Part shown: positions 24,463-36,300 of the stretch, piece after piece | Layout: each line of letters begins with the position of its first letter | How positions within the stretch are numbered: the first letter of the stretch is position 1 | From: Stictocephala bisonia | Lineage: Eukaryota > Arthropoda > Insecta > Hemiptera > Membracidae | DNA length: 64,000 nucleotides | Assembly: GCA_035578905.1 (NCBI GenBank) | Contig: JAQJVL010000004.1 | Location: forward strand, 6,631,175 to 6,695,174 | Direction: 5' to 3' | Made by a program: the position numbers and the translations under genes | Notes under the pieces: generated by a model | What the model saw: the letters and a program-made list of their open reading frames with translations, nothing else | Told to the model about the DNA's origin: nothing | Databases searched by the model: none

Positions 24463-25398
24463 CAATTTATTTAACATGTCTTCTTAAAAACTTTTTTCTT
24501 TACTTAATTAACTGAGCGGAAAATTAAAGTCAATCATTTTTTTAATATAGATACAAATCTCAACGAACCATAGTTATAACTAAGTGGTCAGAATACTGAA
24601 TCATTAATTAAATCAGATGTTGATGAAAGTGTTTTAAATCGAAATCCTTCATCAGTAATGATATCATAATGGCACATTAAAAACAGGTTGACCTAATTTG
24701 TAAATGACGCTATCTGCTAATCGTTGGGCCTCAAGATCAATCGCCGAGAGCAGCTGGCCGCGCCGGTACTTCCCACTAACACTCTGTTTTTATCTGATAA
24801 GGACCAACTTTCACTATGTTTAATATCACAACACTTGTAAATTAATTGAATAATGAAGCAATATTATCATTTAACTTAACGCCATTTCACAGTAACCTGA
24901 CATAAGTACAATAACACTTAATATGCTTTCCTCTCAACGGCAGTGAAGTTAATTTCTCTTATTAATTTATTTTTATAACTCTTATTTGAAGTGTCAGATG
25001 AATCTTGATTTGTAAATTTACGATCATAAAAATTATCATTTGTTTACACCCATATGTACTATTATTTTCAAATTATTTAACTAGTGTTAAAAATTCCTCT
25101 ATAATTGTACTTTAATATGTTACAATTGTATATTTTTAGACTTTTAACTACACATATTCCCTTATGCTATAGATAAATAACGTTTCATGACACTAAATAC
25201 GTTGACAGCAAGTAGAGGCATTATCTGCTTTTTCGTGGTCCGCATAAAGAAATTAATAACAATAGCGAGGAAGAAAATGCCTTACAAAAGCCGTTTACAG
25301 TTTGGAAAATTAGTTTCGAATAGATTTAATACAGTGAAGGTAGCTTCTGCCTCTAATGGTATAAAATTTAGTAATATCAGAACCATAATGGTAGAATC
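24463..25398. other. intron 2 spacer
   Basis: AT-rich; nothing recognised. The 75-residue open frame at 25187-25414 has no motif, and its end overlaps the MITE-like terminus. Confidence 0.5.
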
Positions 25399-25736
25399 GG
25401 ATCTTTTCCGTTAATTCACTACTACTTGATAAATATTCGATTGCTCTAAAAACTGTTCCCCACTCATTTTTACGTCCACTGTGGTATTCCTTATCCGCTA
25501 AGAATCTGACATCGCTGGCCTTATCTTACAAAAGAACTTACACGCGGAGAGCGCATTCGGCGGTAAGTAAGTCAATATAATGGATTTACGAGTTTGTGAT
25601 GACTTGAGTAGCCACCTAACGTAACCTGACCTAACCTAACGTAACCTGACGTAACCTAATCGTAATTGTGATAAAAAAAAGTAGTTGTAGTGAAGTAACA
25701 GAAAAAGTAGTGGTAGTGAACTAACGGAAAAGGTCC
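25399..25736. mobile_element. MITE-like element with about 28-bp terminal inverted repeats
   Basis: ggatcttttccgttaattca (from 25399) is mirrored by tgaactaacggaaaaggtcc ending at 25736. The inner parts cactactact and agtagtggtagtg also pair. The right terminus is preceded by a diverged direct duplicate (gtagttgtagtgaagtaac). The interior has no coding sequence but holds the CCTAA-rich patch at 25618-25662. Target duplication not identified. Confidence 0.6.
25618..25662. repeat. degenerate CCTAA-type patch (insect telomere-like)
   Basis: Interspersed cctgacctaacctaacg and gtaacctgacgtaacctaat. CCTAA/TTAGG is the insect telomere motif, but such short AACCT-rich patches are also common inside insect genomes, so this need not be a former telomere. 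Confidence 0.5.
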
Positions 25737-26035
25737 GTAAAATCATATACCTCTCAAATAGTAAATATAAGAGGTATAAGAAAAAATCAAAACATGAAAG
25801 AATCAAGTTAATAATGAAAGGAACAACTTGTATATTACAGTGGAATGTTTAATGTGAAACAATGAATGTCTATAGGATGAATATATAACATAACAGAAAC
25901 ATAAAAATACAATCTACCTTCAAATGGAATTAATAGACCTCATAGTATACAACAATACGTAGAACTGTGCTTATCTCCTATACTGTTAAGTTTTCGCTTT
26001 GCTGTTTGGATCGTCATCCATTAGTAGGACAGGAA

Positions 26036-27005
26036 GGCACCTTGCCTGTCTGCTTCAGGAAGGCACCTAGTCTGTCTACATCAAGGCGCCCTGTCTCTAC
26101 TTCAGGAAGGCACCTTGTCTGTCTACTTCAAGGCAACTTGTATGTCTACTTCACGAAGGCACCCTGTCTGTCTACTTCAGGAAGATACCTTGTCTATCTA
26201 CTTCAGGAATGCACCTTGTCTGTCTACTTCAGGAAGGCACATTGTCTGTCTACTTCAGCAAGGCACCTTGTCTCTGTACTTCAGGAAGGTGCCTTGTCTA
26301 TATCGAACAGGAAGGCACATTGTGTGTCTACCACACGAAGCAATTTGTTTGTCAAGCACAGGAAGGTGCCTTTATTGTATAGCACAAAAACCACTTTGTC
26401 TGTGAAGCACAGGAGGCACATTGTCTGTCTACTTCAACAAGGCACCTTGTCTATCTAGAACAGGAAGGCACATTGTGTGTCTACCACACGAAGCAATTTG
26501 TTTGTCTAGCACAGGAAGGTGCCTTTATTGTATAGCACAAAAACCACTTTGCCTGTGAAGCACAGAAAGCACATTGTCTGTCTACCATACGAAGGCGTGT
26601 TGTGTGTTTAAAATACGAAGGCACCCTGTATATCCAGCACATGCAGGCATATAGTGTGGTTAACATACGTAGTCACATTGCCCGTCCAGCACGAACACCT
26701 TATCTGTCTATCACACGAAGGTACCTTGTCTGCCTACCACCACATTATCTGTCTACCACACGTCACATTGCCCGTCTAGCACGAACACCCTGTCTGTCTA
26801 TCACACAAAGGCGCTTTGTCTGTCTATCACACGAAGTCACATTATCTGTCTACCACACGTCACATTGCCCGTCTATTACGAACACCTTGTCTGTCTATCA
26901 CACGAAGGCACATTGTCTGTCTACCACACGTCACATTGCCCGTCTATTACAAACACCTTGTCTGTGTGCCACATGAAATTACCTCGTCTGTCTTACAATG
27001 GGCCC
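26036..27005. repeat. degenerate 26-27-bp minisatellite
   Basis: Many diverged copies of aaggcaccttgtctgtctac followed by ttcagg or cacacg. The early copies carry the ttcagg variant, the later ones the cacacg variant, and some units are compound (cacattgcccgtctagcac). A longer block around 26281-26390 recurs at about 26455-26560, a local higher-order duplication. The open frames across it (up to 163 codons at 25967-26458) are simple translations of the repeat and unlikely to be real. Confidence 0.88.
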
Positions 27006-29140
27006 TGTAGTAAGTATTGACCTGTTTCTTTCTATATCGTAACCGACGGAACTTGTGGTACGTCCCTCACGAGATGTCCAGGATCTGATTCTTCATATTA
27101 CGTGTGACTTCGAAACATTCAATCGCCAGTAAATATATCTGCCCCTTTAGTTACTTATTTCTTTATCGGTTGAAATTCGTCTCATGTTTGTAATAAGTGA
27201 GAAATGCCATTATTGGACTGTTATTTCTTTGTCTAAAAATTCCCAGTGCTTATCATAGATCCATTCTAGAAAACGTTACGTTCCGTGTTGTAAGATCACA
27301 TTTGTAAGAGGAGTAAGCTAGAATATTTCTCTGGCACTGCAATTGTTGACCCACATATGACGTATGATGTTGTCACTAATTAGATATCGGTCAATTTATT
27401 CAATATTTTGTCACAATCAAATGTTAGATTGAGACATTACACTCTTTCGTCCATCCCACTTACGTAGGCTACAGTATTTACAAGCATCCAATTGGGAATA
27501 CAACAAGGAAACAAACCGAATCAAATATGTATAAATGAATGTATCAAGTTTTAATGAAAAAATTAGATAAATTTAGGTTGATATATGCCTTATAAATATA
27601 AAAAAGCTGATCAGATAATTTATAGTTCATGAAAGTGGAATATATGCACATTGGAAGGGATATGTTGCAGTATAGAAGGGTATTATATTTTTTTTAATGC
27701 AAATAGAATAAAATATAAGTTAAGGTTAAGTGGTAGGATAGATAAAACCAGTAAAAGAAAAGATGCCACTAAGAGACATACAGAAAAGGTTAATAACTTA
27801 AAATGTTAACAAAAACAAAATTGCCAGAATGAAAGCGAAGAGGATAAGTAGAAAAGTTTCTTGTACAGACTTAAGTGAAGCTTAAGTTTTACGAATACAG
27901 GATAGAGGTGCAAGGAGGAGACAACGTAGAACGCGTATCGATTCTGGCCTTCTCCCCCACTACCCTTCCACCACTGACGGTTATAGTCAATATGAACTGC
28001 CAGTATTGTAATTTGTAACAATTTTACCATCACATTTATATTTATATATATATATTTTTTTTTATTAAAATTAACTTTATTTTCCTATAACTTGTAGTTT
28101 GTATAGATGTTGTTCACGTTGGATTAACAATTTTATTTATTAAGAAAAACTCTTTACTTTGTTTACTCCAATCCATTTTACTCCATTCCTCTACCGTTTT
28201 AAATTCACTGTATTTACATGGTATGAACATAATATGACCATTAAGGAAAAAGACTACACGGAAGAAGACAGTAATGTTCAGATAACTAATAATTTGGCAA
28301 CATTAGTTTATCACTATATTACTTGTCACTAAATAACAATATAGGCCTATACATAGTGATATGACATTTTAAATGAGGCAAAGAGGTTGAGGTTATTGCA
28401 TTCGAGTTGAGACAATGACGAGTAATAATAATTGTAAATAAGATTCAGTAATTATATTTTGAAATCTAAAGTAAGTTGAATAAACCATGTTACATAGAAA
28501 CAGTAGTTTCTGATAACTTATCGTTCCATATCGTTGTGATTCATTAGTTTAACCGTATAAACATCAACCTTGACCTCCTAAAAACGTTTTTGATACGTAT
28601 CTATTCTAATAAAGACCATAGGAACCATTTTCCAATGATTCACACACAACTCGGTCATTCCCTTCTCAAGTGTATTTAATTTCCTTACAACTCTTTACCT
28701 ATTTCTCATTATGGTAAATACAAAAGAAATGTAATAAACCCATAACTTCCTTTACACTACTTTTAGTTGTGTTTCTATTTTTTTCGTAGCATAATGTATT
28801 CAAATGTGTGTGTTCAATGTGAATATTTGATTCGGAAAACGACTCTTATGAACGCAGTATAAAATAAAGCTATTAAAATATCTGGTCGTGATATTAAGTT
28901 GTCTCTTACCTTATTAGTCACCACGTTTTATTCATGAAATTATTCCTTAAGATGTTTTGTGGTAACTTCCATAGATGGGAGATCACAACATCGCGACAGT
29001 TTTGCTATCAGGTTAGTTGTTCGTTTAGAACTACCCAAGGGGTACGTATAGCTTTAAAGATTGCTGTGGACACGAACAACATTACCCCCCCCCCCGCATG
29101 TTATATAGAAACAGTGAACACTGTTTAATCGGTTCCGAAC
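27006..29140. other. intron 2 spacer
   Basis: No gene recognised. A TA-rich and poly-T run lies at about 28035-28070 and a short poly-C run at about 29083. Confidence 0.5.
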
Positions 29141-30530
29141 TGGCGTGGAATATCCCCATGTTACTACTGGAAGTATAAATGGGGGTTGACACTAGTAGTA
29201 ACATTCAATACCCATGTTACTACTGGAAGTATAAATGGGGATTGACACTAGTAGTAACATTCAATCCCCATGTTACTACTGGAAGTATAAATGGGAATTG
29301 ATACTAGTAGTAACATTCAATACCAATGTTACTACTGGAAGTATAAATGGGGATTGACACTAGTAGAAACATTCAATCCCCATGTTACTACTGGAAGTAT
29401 AAATGGGGATTGACACTAGTAGTAACATTCAATCCCCATGTTACTACTGGAAGTATAAGTGGGGATTGACACTAGTAAAAACATTCAATCCCCATGTTAC
29501 TACTGGAAGTATAAATGGGGATTGACACTAGTAGTAACATTCAATCCCCATGTTACTACTGGAAGTATAAATGGGGATTGACACTAGTAGAAACATTCAA
29601 CCCCCATGTTACTACTGGAAGTATAAATGGGGATCGACACTAGTAGTAACATTCAATCCCCATGTTACTACTGGAAGTATAAATGGGGATTGACACTAGT
29701 AGTAACATTCAATCCCCATGTTACTATACTGGAAGTATAAATGGGGATTGACACTAGTAGTAACATTCAATCCCCATGTTACTACTGGAAGTATAAATGG
29801 GGATTGACACTAGTAGTAACATTCAATCCCCATGTTACTACTGGAAGTATAAATGGGGATTGACACTAGTAGACACATTCAATCCCCACTGGAAGTATAA
29901 ATGGGGATTGACACTAGTAGTAACATTCAATACCCATGTTAGTACTGGAAGTATAAATGTGGATTGACACTAGTAGTAACATTCAATCCCCATGTTACTA
30001 CTGGAAGTATAAATGGGAATTGACACTAGTAGTAACATTCAATCCCCATGTTACTACTGGAAGTATAAATGGGAATTGACACTAGTAGTAACATTCAATC
30101 CCCATGTTACTACTGGAAGTATAAATGGGGATTGACACTAGTAGTAACATTCAATCCCCATGTTACTACTGGAAGTATAAATGGGGATTGACACTAGTAG
30201 TAACATTCAATCCCCATGTTACTACTGGAAGTATAAATGGGGATTGACACTAGTAGAAACATTCAATCCCCATGTTACTACTGGAAGTATAAACGGGGAT
30301 TGACACTAGTAGTAACATTCAATACCCATGTTACTACTGGAAGTATAAATGTGGATTGACACTAGTAGTAACATTCAATCCCCATGTTACTACTGGAAGT
30401 ATAATTGGGGATTGACACTAGTAGTAACATTCAATCCCCATGTTACTACTGGAAGTATAAATGGGGATTGACACTAGTAGTAACATTCAATCCCCATGTT
30501 ACTACTGGAAGTATAAGTGGGGATTGACAC
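29141..30530. repeat. 56-bp tandem array, about 24 copies
   Basis: Unit ccccatgttactactggaag, then tataaatggggattgacact, then agtagtaacattcaat; spacing is 56 bp (29169, 29225 and so on). Each unit carries two interlocking inverted repeats: atgttactact with agtagtaacat, and aatccccat with atggggatt. One unit has a 2-bp insertion near 29724 and one is shortened near 29885. The last unit runs directly into a LINE C-terminal coding fragment (30530-30685). Its half tataagtggggattgaca reads in frame as the KWGL motif of that protein, so the satellite seems to derive from the retroelement. Confidence 0.97.
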
Positions 30531-30685
30531 TAGGTCAGTCATCTTATTGCGGGGAGTCTATCCAAATAATGGATCACATAGTTACTGAGTGCCCCCTGCG
30601 CTGTTTTACAGAGAGATTAGCCAGCATAAATAGAATCAGTGAGGCAGGTCGTAAATGGCTTGATGTATTGGATTTAGCTTTGTGA
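30486..30685 (+). pseudogene. C-terminal end of a non-LTR retrotransposon Pol
   Basis: The frame ends KWGLTLGQSS, then CGESIQIMDHIVTECPLRCF and WLDVLDLAL with a stop at 30683-30685. The pattern W-G-L...C-G...Q-x-M-D-H-I-V-x-E-C-P-L-R...W-L-x-x-L-D is the C-terminal zinc-knuckle-like tail found after the RT domain in many insect non-LTR elements. One of the usual paired cysteines before CG appears replaced (Tyr-Cys-Gly). Nothing upstream of the motif survives except the 56-bp tandem array. It is a fragment with no function expected. Confidence 0.7.
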
Positions 30686-32535
30686 CAGGAGATCACTTTA
30701 CATGTTTATTCAATTACTATACCATCCTGACTTTTGGATCTTGATCCAAAAATACATCAAAGCTTTGTAAAATCAAAAAATGGTAGCTGAAAATAACCGA
30801 TACGATATATTATTATTCATTAAGATCTAATCAAAGCAATAAATCTGTCGTGCGGTAATCAGTTATATACGGCCTACGTTATAAACAACAACTGTCCCAC
30901 TTTACTTGTATTTGCACACACTTGTGACGTATTATTATTATTGAAAACTGAGGTTGTATGTGATTTATATGCAGCCGTATGAAGGGGCGGGGGTAACACG
31001 GTCTTGGGTGGAGTGCCGTTAATCATATGTGAAGTGCAGAACAGTGAGTGGGAAGGCACGGAGCGTTCCAGTAACAGTCATTCAATTTTCCCCTGACATA
31101 TACCTACCTATACATGCTACAGTTGTGCACTAAACATCACCCATCATTGATTGGCCACTAACATGAATGAAACAGAAATTATCGATTGGGGCTTTTTCAG
31201 CTATTGAGTAAGTAAGTGATACAACGTATAAGAGGAAGCCAACCAAAAACAATTTAGACTGAAATGATCAGAAGAAAGAAAATAAAACTTTCTCACAACA
31301 CATGCAAGAGTATTGGACAGACAGTAAAAATACCAATAATAATGGTATTTTTATTGAATAACAGTAGTTTTGTACCACCCACACTCCCATAAAAGTACAT
31401 TCATATTGAACCACCCACCTACCCATAAAAGTACTGTGATATTGAACCACGCACCCACCCATACAAGTATTGATCCAACCAGTATTACTTTAATTTAGTA
31501 TTAGCAATGTAGATGTGTGTGTGGGTGGGAAAGTCACTACCACAATATATGTGTGGACGAGTTGCAGAGCTTCACCAATGTACATATGCCATGAACCAAC
31601 GCCTTATGTATAACCAATATAACATAGAATCTATCACCCACAATCGCCACTGTACGTGTATGGGTGGGTGGGACGGTTATTACCACTGTATGGGAGATAT
31701 ATTCATTTTAACATATTTTGTATGCAAGTTCATTATTTTGAGATTTTCCTTTTGGATAGTAAATATAAAATTTAAAAATGTTGTTTATAATTAAATTTGA
31801 TCAAAGTATGCAAAGATACACGTGCTTTAATTTTAGTGGTTAAATGGGCAAACATAACAATTTCTAAAAAAAAGGGGTTTCTGGTTTTAATACGGTTTTT
31901 TACTTTTTTAAATCTAATATAATATACATATTCAGTGGTATATTATGTCAATACCAATCACTATATTAATGATAATGGAGTCAAGAATGTTCTACAACTC
32001 CGAATTGTCGAAAACGTTAGCGGATTGGACATTATTAGTTGTTCTTATACTTCTAATTGGTTAGTTAATTTTATGAACAGGATGATATAACATAATTTAA
32101 ACATTCATTTAATTAAATGATATGATTAAAATATGTAACAATTTTGAATCACTTATAACGTATTGAAAGCTGCTAATGAAATTGAGTGGGAAAAAAAGTC
32201 CCACCTACTTAAATGACTTTGTCAACACAGTGAATTTCAACATGGCTAAACTAACACAGGCTGTACTCATTTCAATTTGCTCTGAGAAAAATTATAAGTT
32301 CTGATTCCTAAACACCTGAATGGGAAGTGGATTGGGTTACTTTATGTGTCCACTTGGCCGTTGGGTCACGCACGCTTGCTGCAAACTTGGGCGCCCCTTG
32401 CATACAGATGGACGGATTTCTGTCGTAACCGACGACTCGTCACTTCCACTGCACTTGCAGGGCCTAAAAATAATATCTACAATAGTGCTGTTAAATGTTA
32501 AAATTTTCTTGTTAAGTAAAAACAAAAACAAAATA
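30686..32535. other. intron 2 spacer with a small ACCCACC minisatellite
   Basis: Around 31370-31470 three loose copies of ttgaaccacccac...cccataaaagta occur. Complementary gtgggtggg motifs lie at about 31520 and 31660, giving weak inverted symmetry. Otherwise nothing is recognised. Confidence 0.45.
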
Positions 32536-32890
32536 CAAAACAGGTAAACGTCACTACAAGACACAACCTCGTCATAACAAGACACAACAACGTCACAACA
32601 ACGTGACAACAAGACCCAACAACGCCACAAGACACAAAGACGTCACAACAACGTTATACCAAGAACATAAGTTTCACAACAACACGTAACAACGTCAAAA
32701 CAAGACACAACAACGTCACAACAATATCACATCAAGACACAACAACCTCCTTAAAAGACACAACAAGATATTACAATGTAATAACAAGACACAGCAACAT
32801 CATAACAAGACACAGCAACATCATAACAAGACACAGTGACGTTACAACAAGACAAATGACGTAACAATATACACAACAACTTCACACAAG
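32536..32890. repeat. degenerate AC-rich repeat (caagacacaacaacgtca type)
   Basis: Loose tandem copies of an approximately 18-bp unit built from aagacacaacaacgtcac and its variants, with strong purine/pyrimidine strand asymmetry (almost no T or G runs on +). Noncoding. Confidence 0.75.
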
Positions 32891-33370
32891 TTATTAAAAT
32901 ACAACTAAAAATGTATCATATTATGATGATCGATTCCGGTAAATCACGTTTACCGTTCTCAGATTAGAGGGTATTCGGAAAGAAACCGTTTTTTCTATTA
33001 ACCTCAAAAGTTTCATAAAATATAACAAATTTTACCTCAAACTACATTTTAAATTATTGAATAAAAATGATAGTGAATATCTTTTATATTAATGATAGAA
33101 TATTGGGACCACAACAGTTGGACCGAGTACTGAGTATTATGCTGAACAATGTATAAGAAATAAAACCAATCTGTTTTTAGTACCATCAGTCATCGTATGG
33201 AATCACTTAACTGATCCCCCAGTTTTTCTAATGCTCATGCTTATAAAATTAACCTTATTCAAACATTACTCATTAATGAAACTGAAAATTATTACAAGGA
33301 CCCACATATTATGATAAGCGTTCAGAGATGGATAAGACAACACGCAAAATGCTCAGCACAAAGGGTGATG
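32891..33370. other. short spacer before the major satellite
   Basis: AT-rich intronic sequence; no feature recognised. Confidence 0.5.
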
Positions 33371-36300
33371 GCTATGGCCTACACAATATCACACAGGAAT
33401 GGCCAGTCTGCTTTGACCGCGGGTGCTGCCTCAACCAATCAATATTGGGTTATTGACGTGTGCTGTACTTAGGTGACGTTATATTTGACAGTCCTACACA
33501 ATATCACACAGGAATGGCCAGTCTGCCTAACCTTTGATGTTGGCTCAACCAATCAATATCGGGTTATTGACGTGTATTGTACTTTGGTGACGTAATTACA
33601 GACAGTTCTACACAGTAATATCACACAGGAATGGCCAGTCTGCATGACCTTTGATGTTGGCTCAATCAATCAATATCGGGTTATTGACGTGTATTGTTCT
33701 TAGCGACGTAATTACTGACAGTTCTACACAGTAATATCACACAGGAATGGCCAGTCTGCATGACCTTTGATGTTGGCTCGACCAATCAATATCGGGTTAT
33801 TGACGTGTATTGTACTTAGGTGACGTAATTACAGACAGTTCTACACAGTAATATCACACAGGAATGGCCAGACTGCCTGACCTTTCATGTTGGCTCAATC
33901 AATCAATATCGGTTATTGACGTGTATTGTTCTTAGCGACGTAATTACTGACAGTTCTACACAGTAATATCACACAGGAATGGCCAGTCTGCATGACCTTT
34001 GATGTTGGCTCGACCAATCAATATCGGGTTATTGACGTGTATTGTACTTTGGTGACGTAATTACAGACAGTTCTACACAGTAATATCACACAGGAATGGC
34101 CAGTCTGCCTGACCTTTGATGTTGGCTCAACCAATCAATATCGAGTTATTGACGTGTATTGTACTTTGGTGACGTAATTACTGACAGTTCTACACAATAA
34201 TATCACACAGGAATGGCCAGTCTGCCTGACCTTTGATGTTGGCTCAATCAATCAATATCGAGTTATTGACGTGTATTGTACTTTGGTGACGTAATTACTG
34301 ACAGTTCTACATAATAATATCAACAGGAATGGCCAGTCTGCCTAACCTTAGATGTTGGCTCGACCAATCAATATCGGGTTATTGACGTGTATTGTACTTT
34401 GGCGACGTAATTACAGACAGTTCTACACAGTAATATCACACAGGAATGGCCAGTCTGCATGACCTTTGATGTTGGCTCAACCAATCAATATCGGGTTATT
34501 GACGTGTATTGTACTTTGGTGACGTAATTACTGGCAGTTCTACACAATAATATCACACAGGAATGGCCAGTCTGCATGACCTTTGATGTTGGCTCAACCA
34601 ATCAATATCGGGTTATTGACGTGTATTGTACTTTGGTGACGTAATTACAGACAGTTCTACACAGTAATATCACACAGGAATGGCCAGTCTGCATGACCTT
34701 TGATGTTGGCTCAACCAATCAATATCGGGTTATTGACGTGTATTGTACTTTGGTGACGTAATTACTGACAGTTCTACACAGTAATATCACACAGGAATGG
34801 CCAGTCTGCATGACCTTTGATGTTGGCTCAACCAACCAATATCGGGTTATTGACGTGTATTGTTCTTAGCGACGTAATTACTGGCAGTTCTTCACAGTAA
34901 TATCACACAGGAATGGCCAGTCTGCATGACCTTTGATGTTGGCTCAATCAATCAATATCGGGTTATTGACGTGTATTGTACTTTGGTGACGTAATTACAG
35001 ACAGTTCTACACAATAATATCACACAGGAATGGCCAGTCTACCTGACCTTTGATGTTGGCTCAACCAATCAATATCGGGTTATTGACGTGTATTGTACTT
35101 TGGTGACGTAATTACTGACAGTTCTACACAGTAATATCACACAAGAATGGCCAGTCTGCATGACCTTTGATGTTGGCTCAACCAATCAATATCGGGTTAT
35201 TGACGTGTATTGTACTTTGGTGACGTAATTACTGGCAGTTCTACACAATAATATCACACAGGAATGGCCAGTCTGCATGACCTTTGATGTTGGCTCAACC
35301 AACCAATATCGGGGTTATTGACGTGTATTGTACTTTGGTGACGTAATTACTGACAGTTCTACACAGTAATATCACACAGGAATGGCCAGTCTGCCTGACC
35401 TTTGATGTTGGCTCAACCAACCAATATCGGGGTTATTGACGTGTATTGTACTTTGGTGACGTAATTACTGACAGTTCTACACAATAATATCACACAGGAA
35501 TGGCCAGTCTGCATGACCTTTGATGTTGGCTCAACCAACCAATATCGGGGTTATTGACGTGTATTGTACTTTGGTGACGTAATTACTGACAGTTCTACAT
35601 AATAATATCAACAGGAATGGCCAGTCTGCCTGACCTTTGATGTTGGCTCGACCAATCAATATCGGGTTATTGACGTGTATTGTACTTTGGCGACGTAATT
35701 ACAGACAGTTCTACACAGTAATATCACACAGGAATGGCCAGTCTGCATGACCTTTGATGTTGGCTCAACCAATCAATATCGGGTTATTGACGTGTATTGT
35801 ACTTTGGTGACGTAATTACTGGCAGTTCTACACAATAATATCACACAGGAATGGCCAGTCTGCATGACCTTTGATGTTGGCTCAACCAATCAATATCGGG
35901 TTATTGACGTGTATTGTACTTTGGTGACGTAATTACAGACAGTTCTACACAGTAATATCACACAGGAATGGCCAGTCTGCATGACCTTTGATGTTGGCTC
36001 AACCAATCAATATCGGGTTATTGACGTGTATTGTACTTTGGTGACGTAATTACTGACAGTTCTACACAGTAATATCACACAGGAATGGCCAGTCTGCATG
36101 ACCTTTGATGTTGGCTCAACCAATCAATATCGGGTTATTGACGTGTATTGTACTTTGGTGACGTAATTACTGGCAGTTCTACACAGTAATATCACACAGG
36201 AATGGCCAGTCTACCTGACCTTTGATGTTGGCTCAACCAATCAATATCGGGTTATTGACGTGTATTGTACTTTGGTGACGTAATTACTGACAGTTCTACA

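Noticed and set aside
21709..24515. Series of overlapping 72- to 111-codon frames
   Set aside because: They are translations of the 116-bp tandem unit in shifting phases; no splice or promoter context and no known domain.
25967..26976. Open frames of up to 163 codons rich in Leu/Ser/Thr/Cys
   Set aside because: Direct translation of the 26-27-bp minisatellite.
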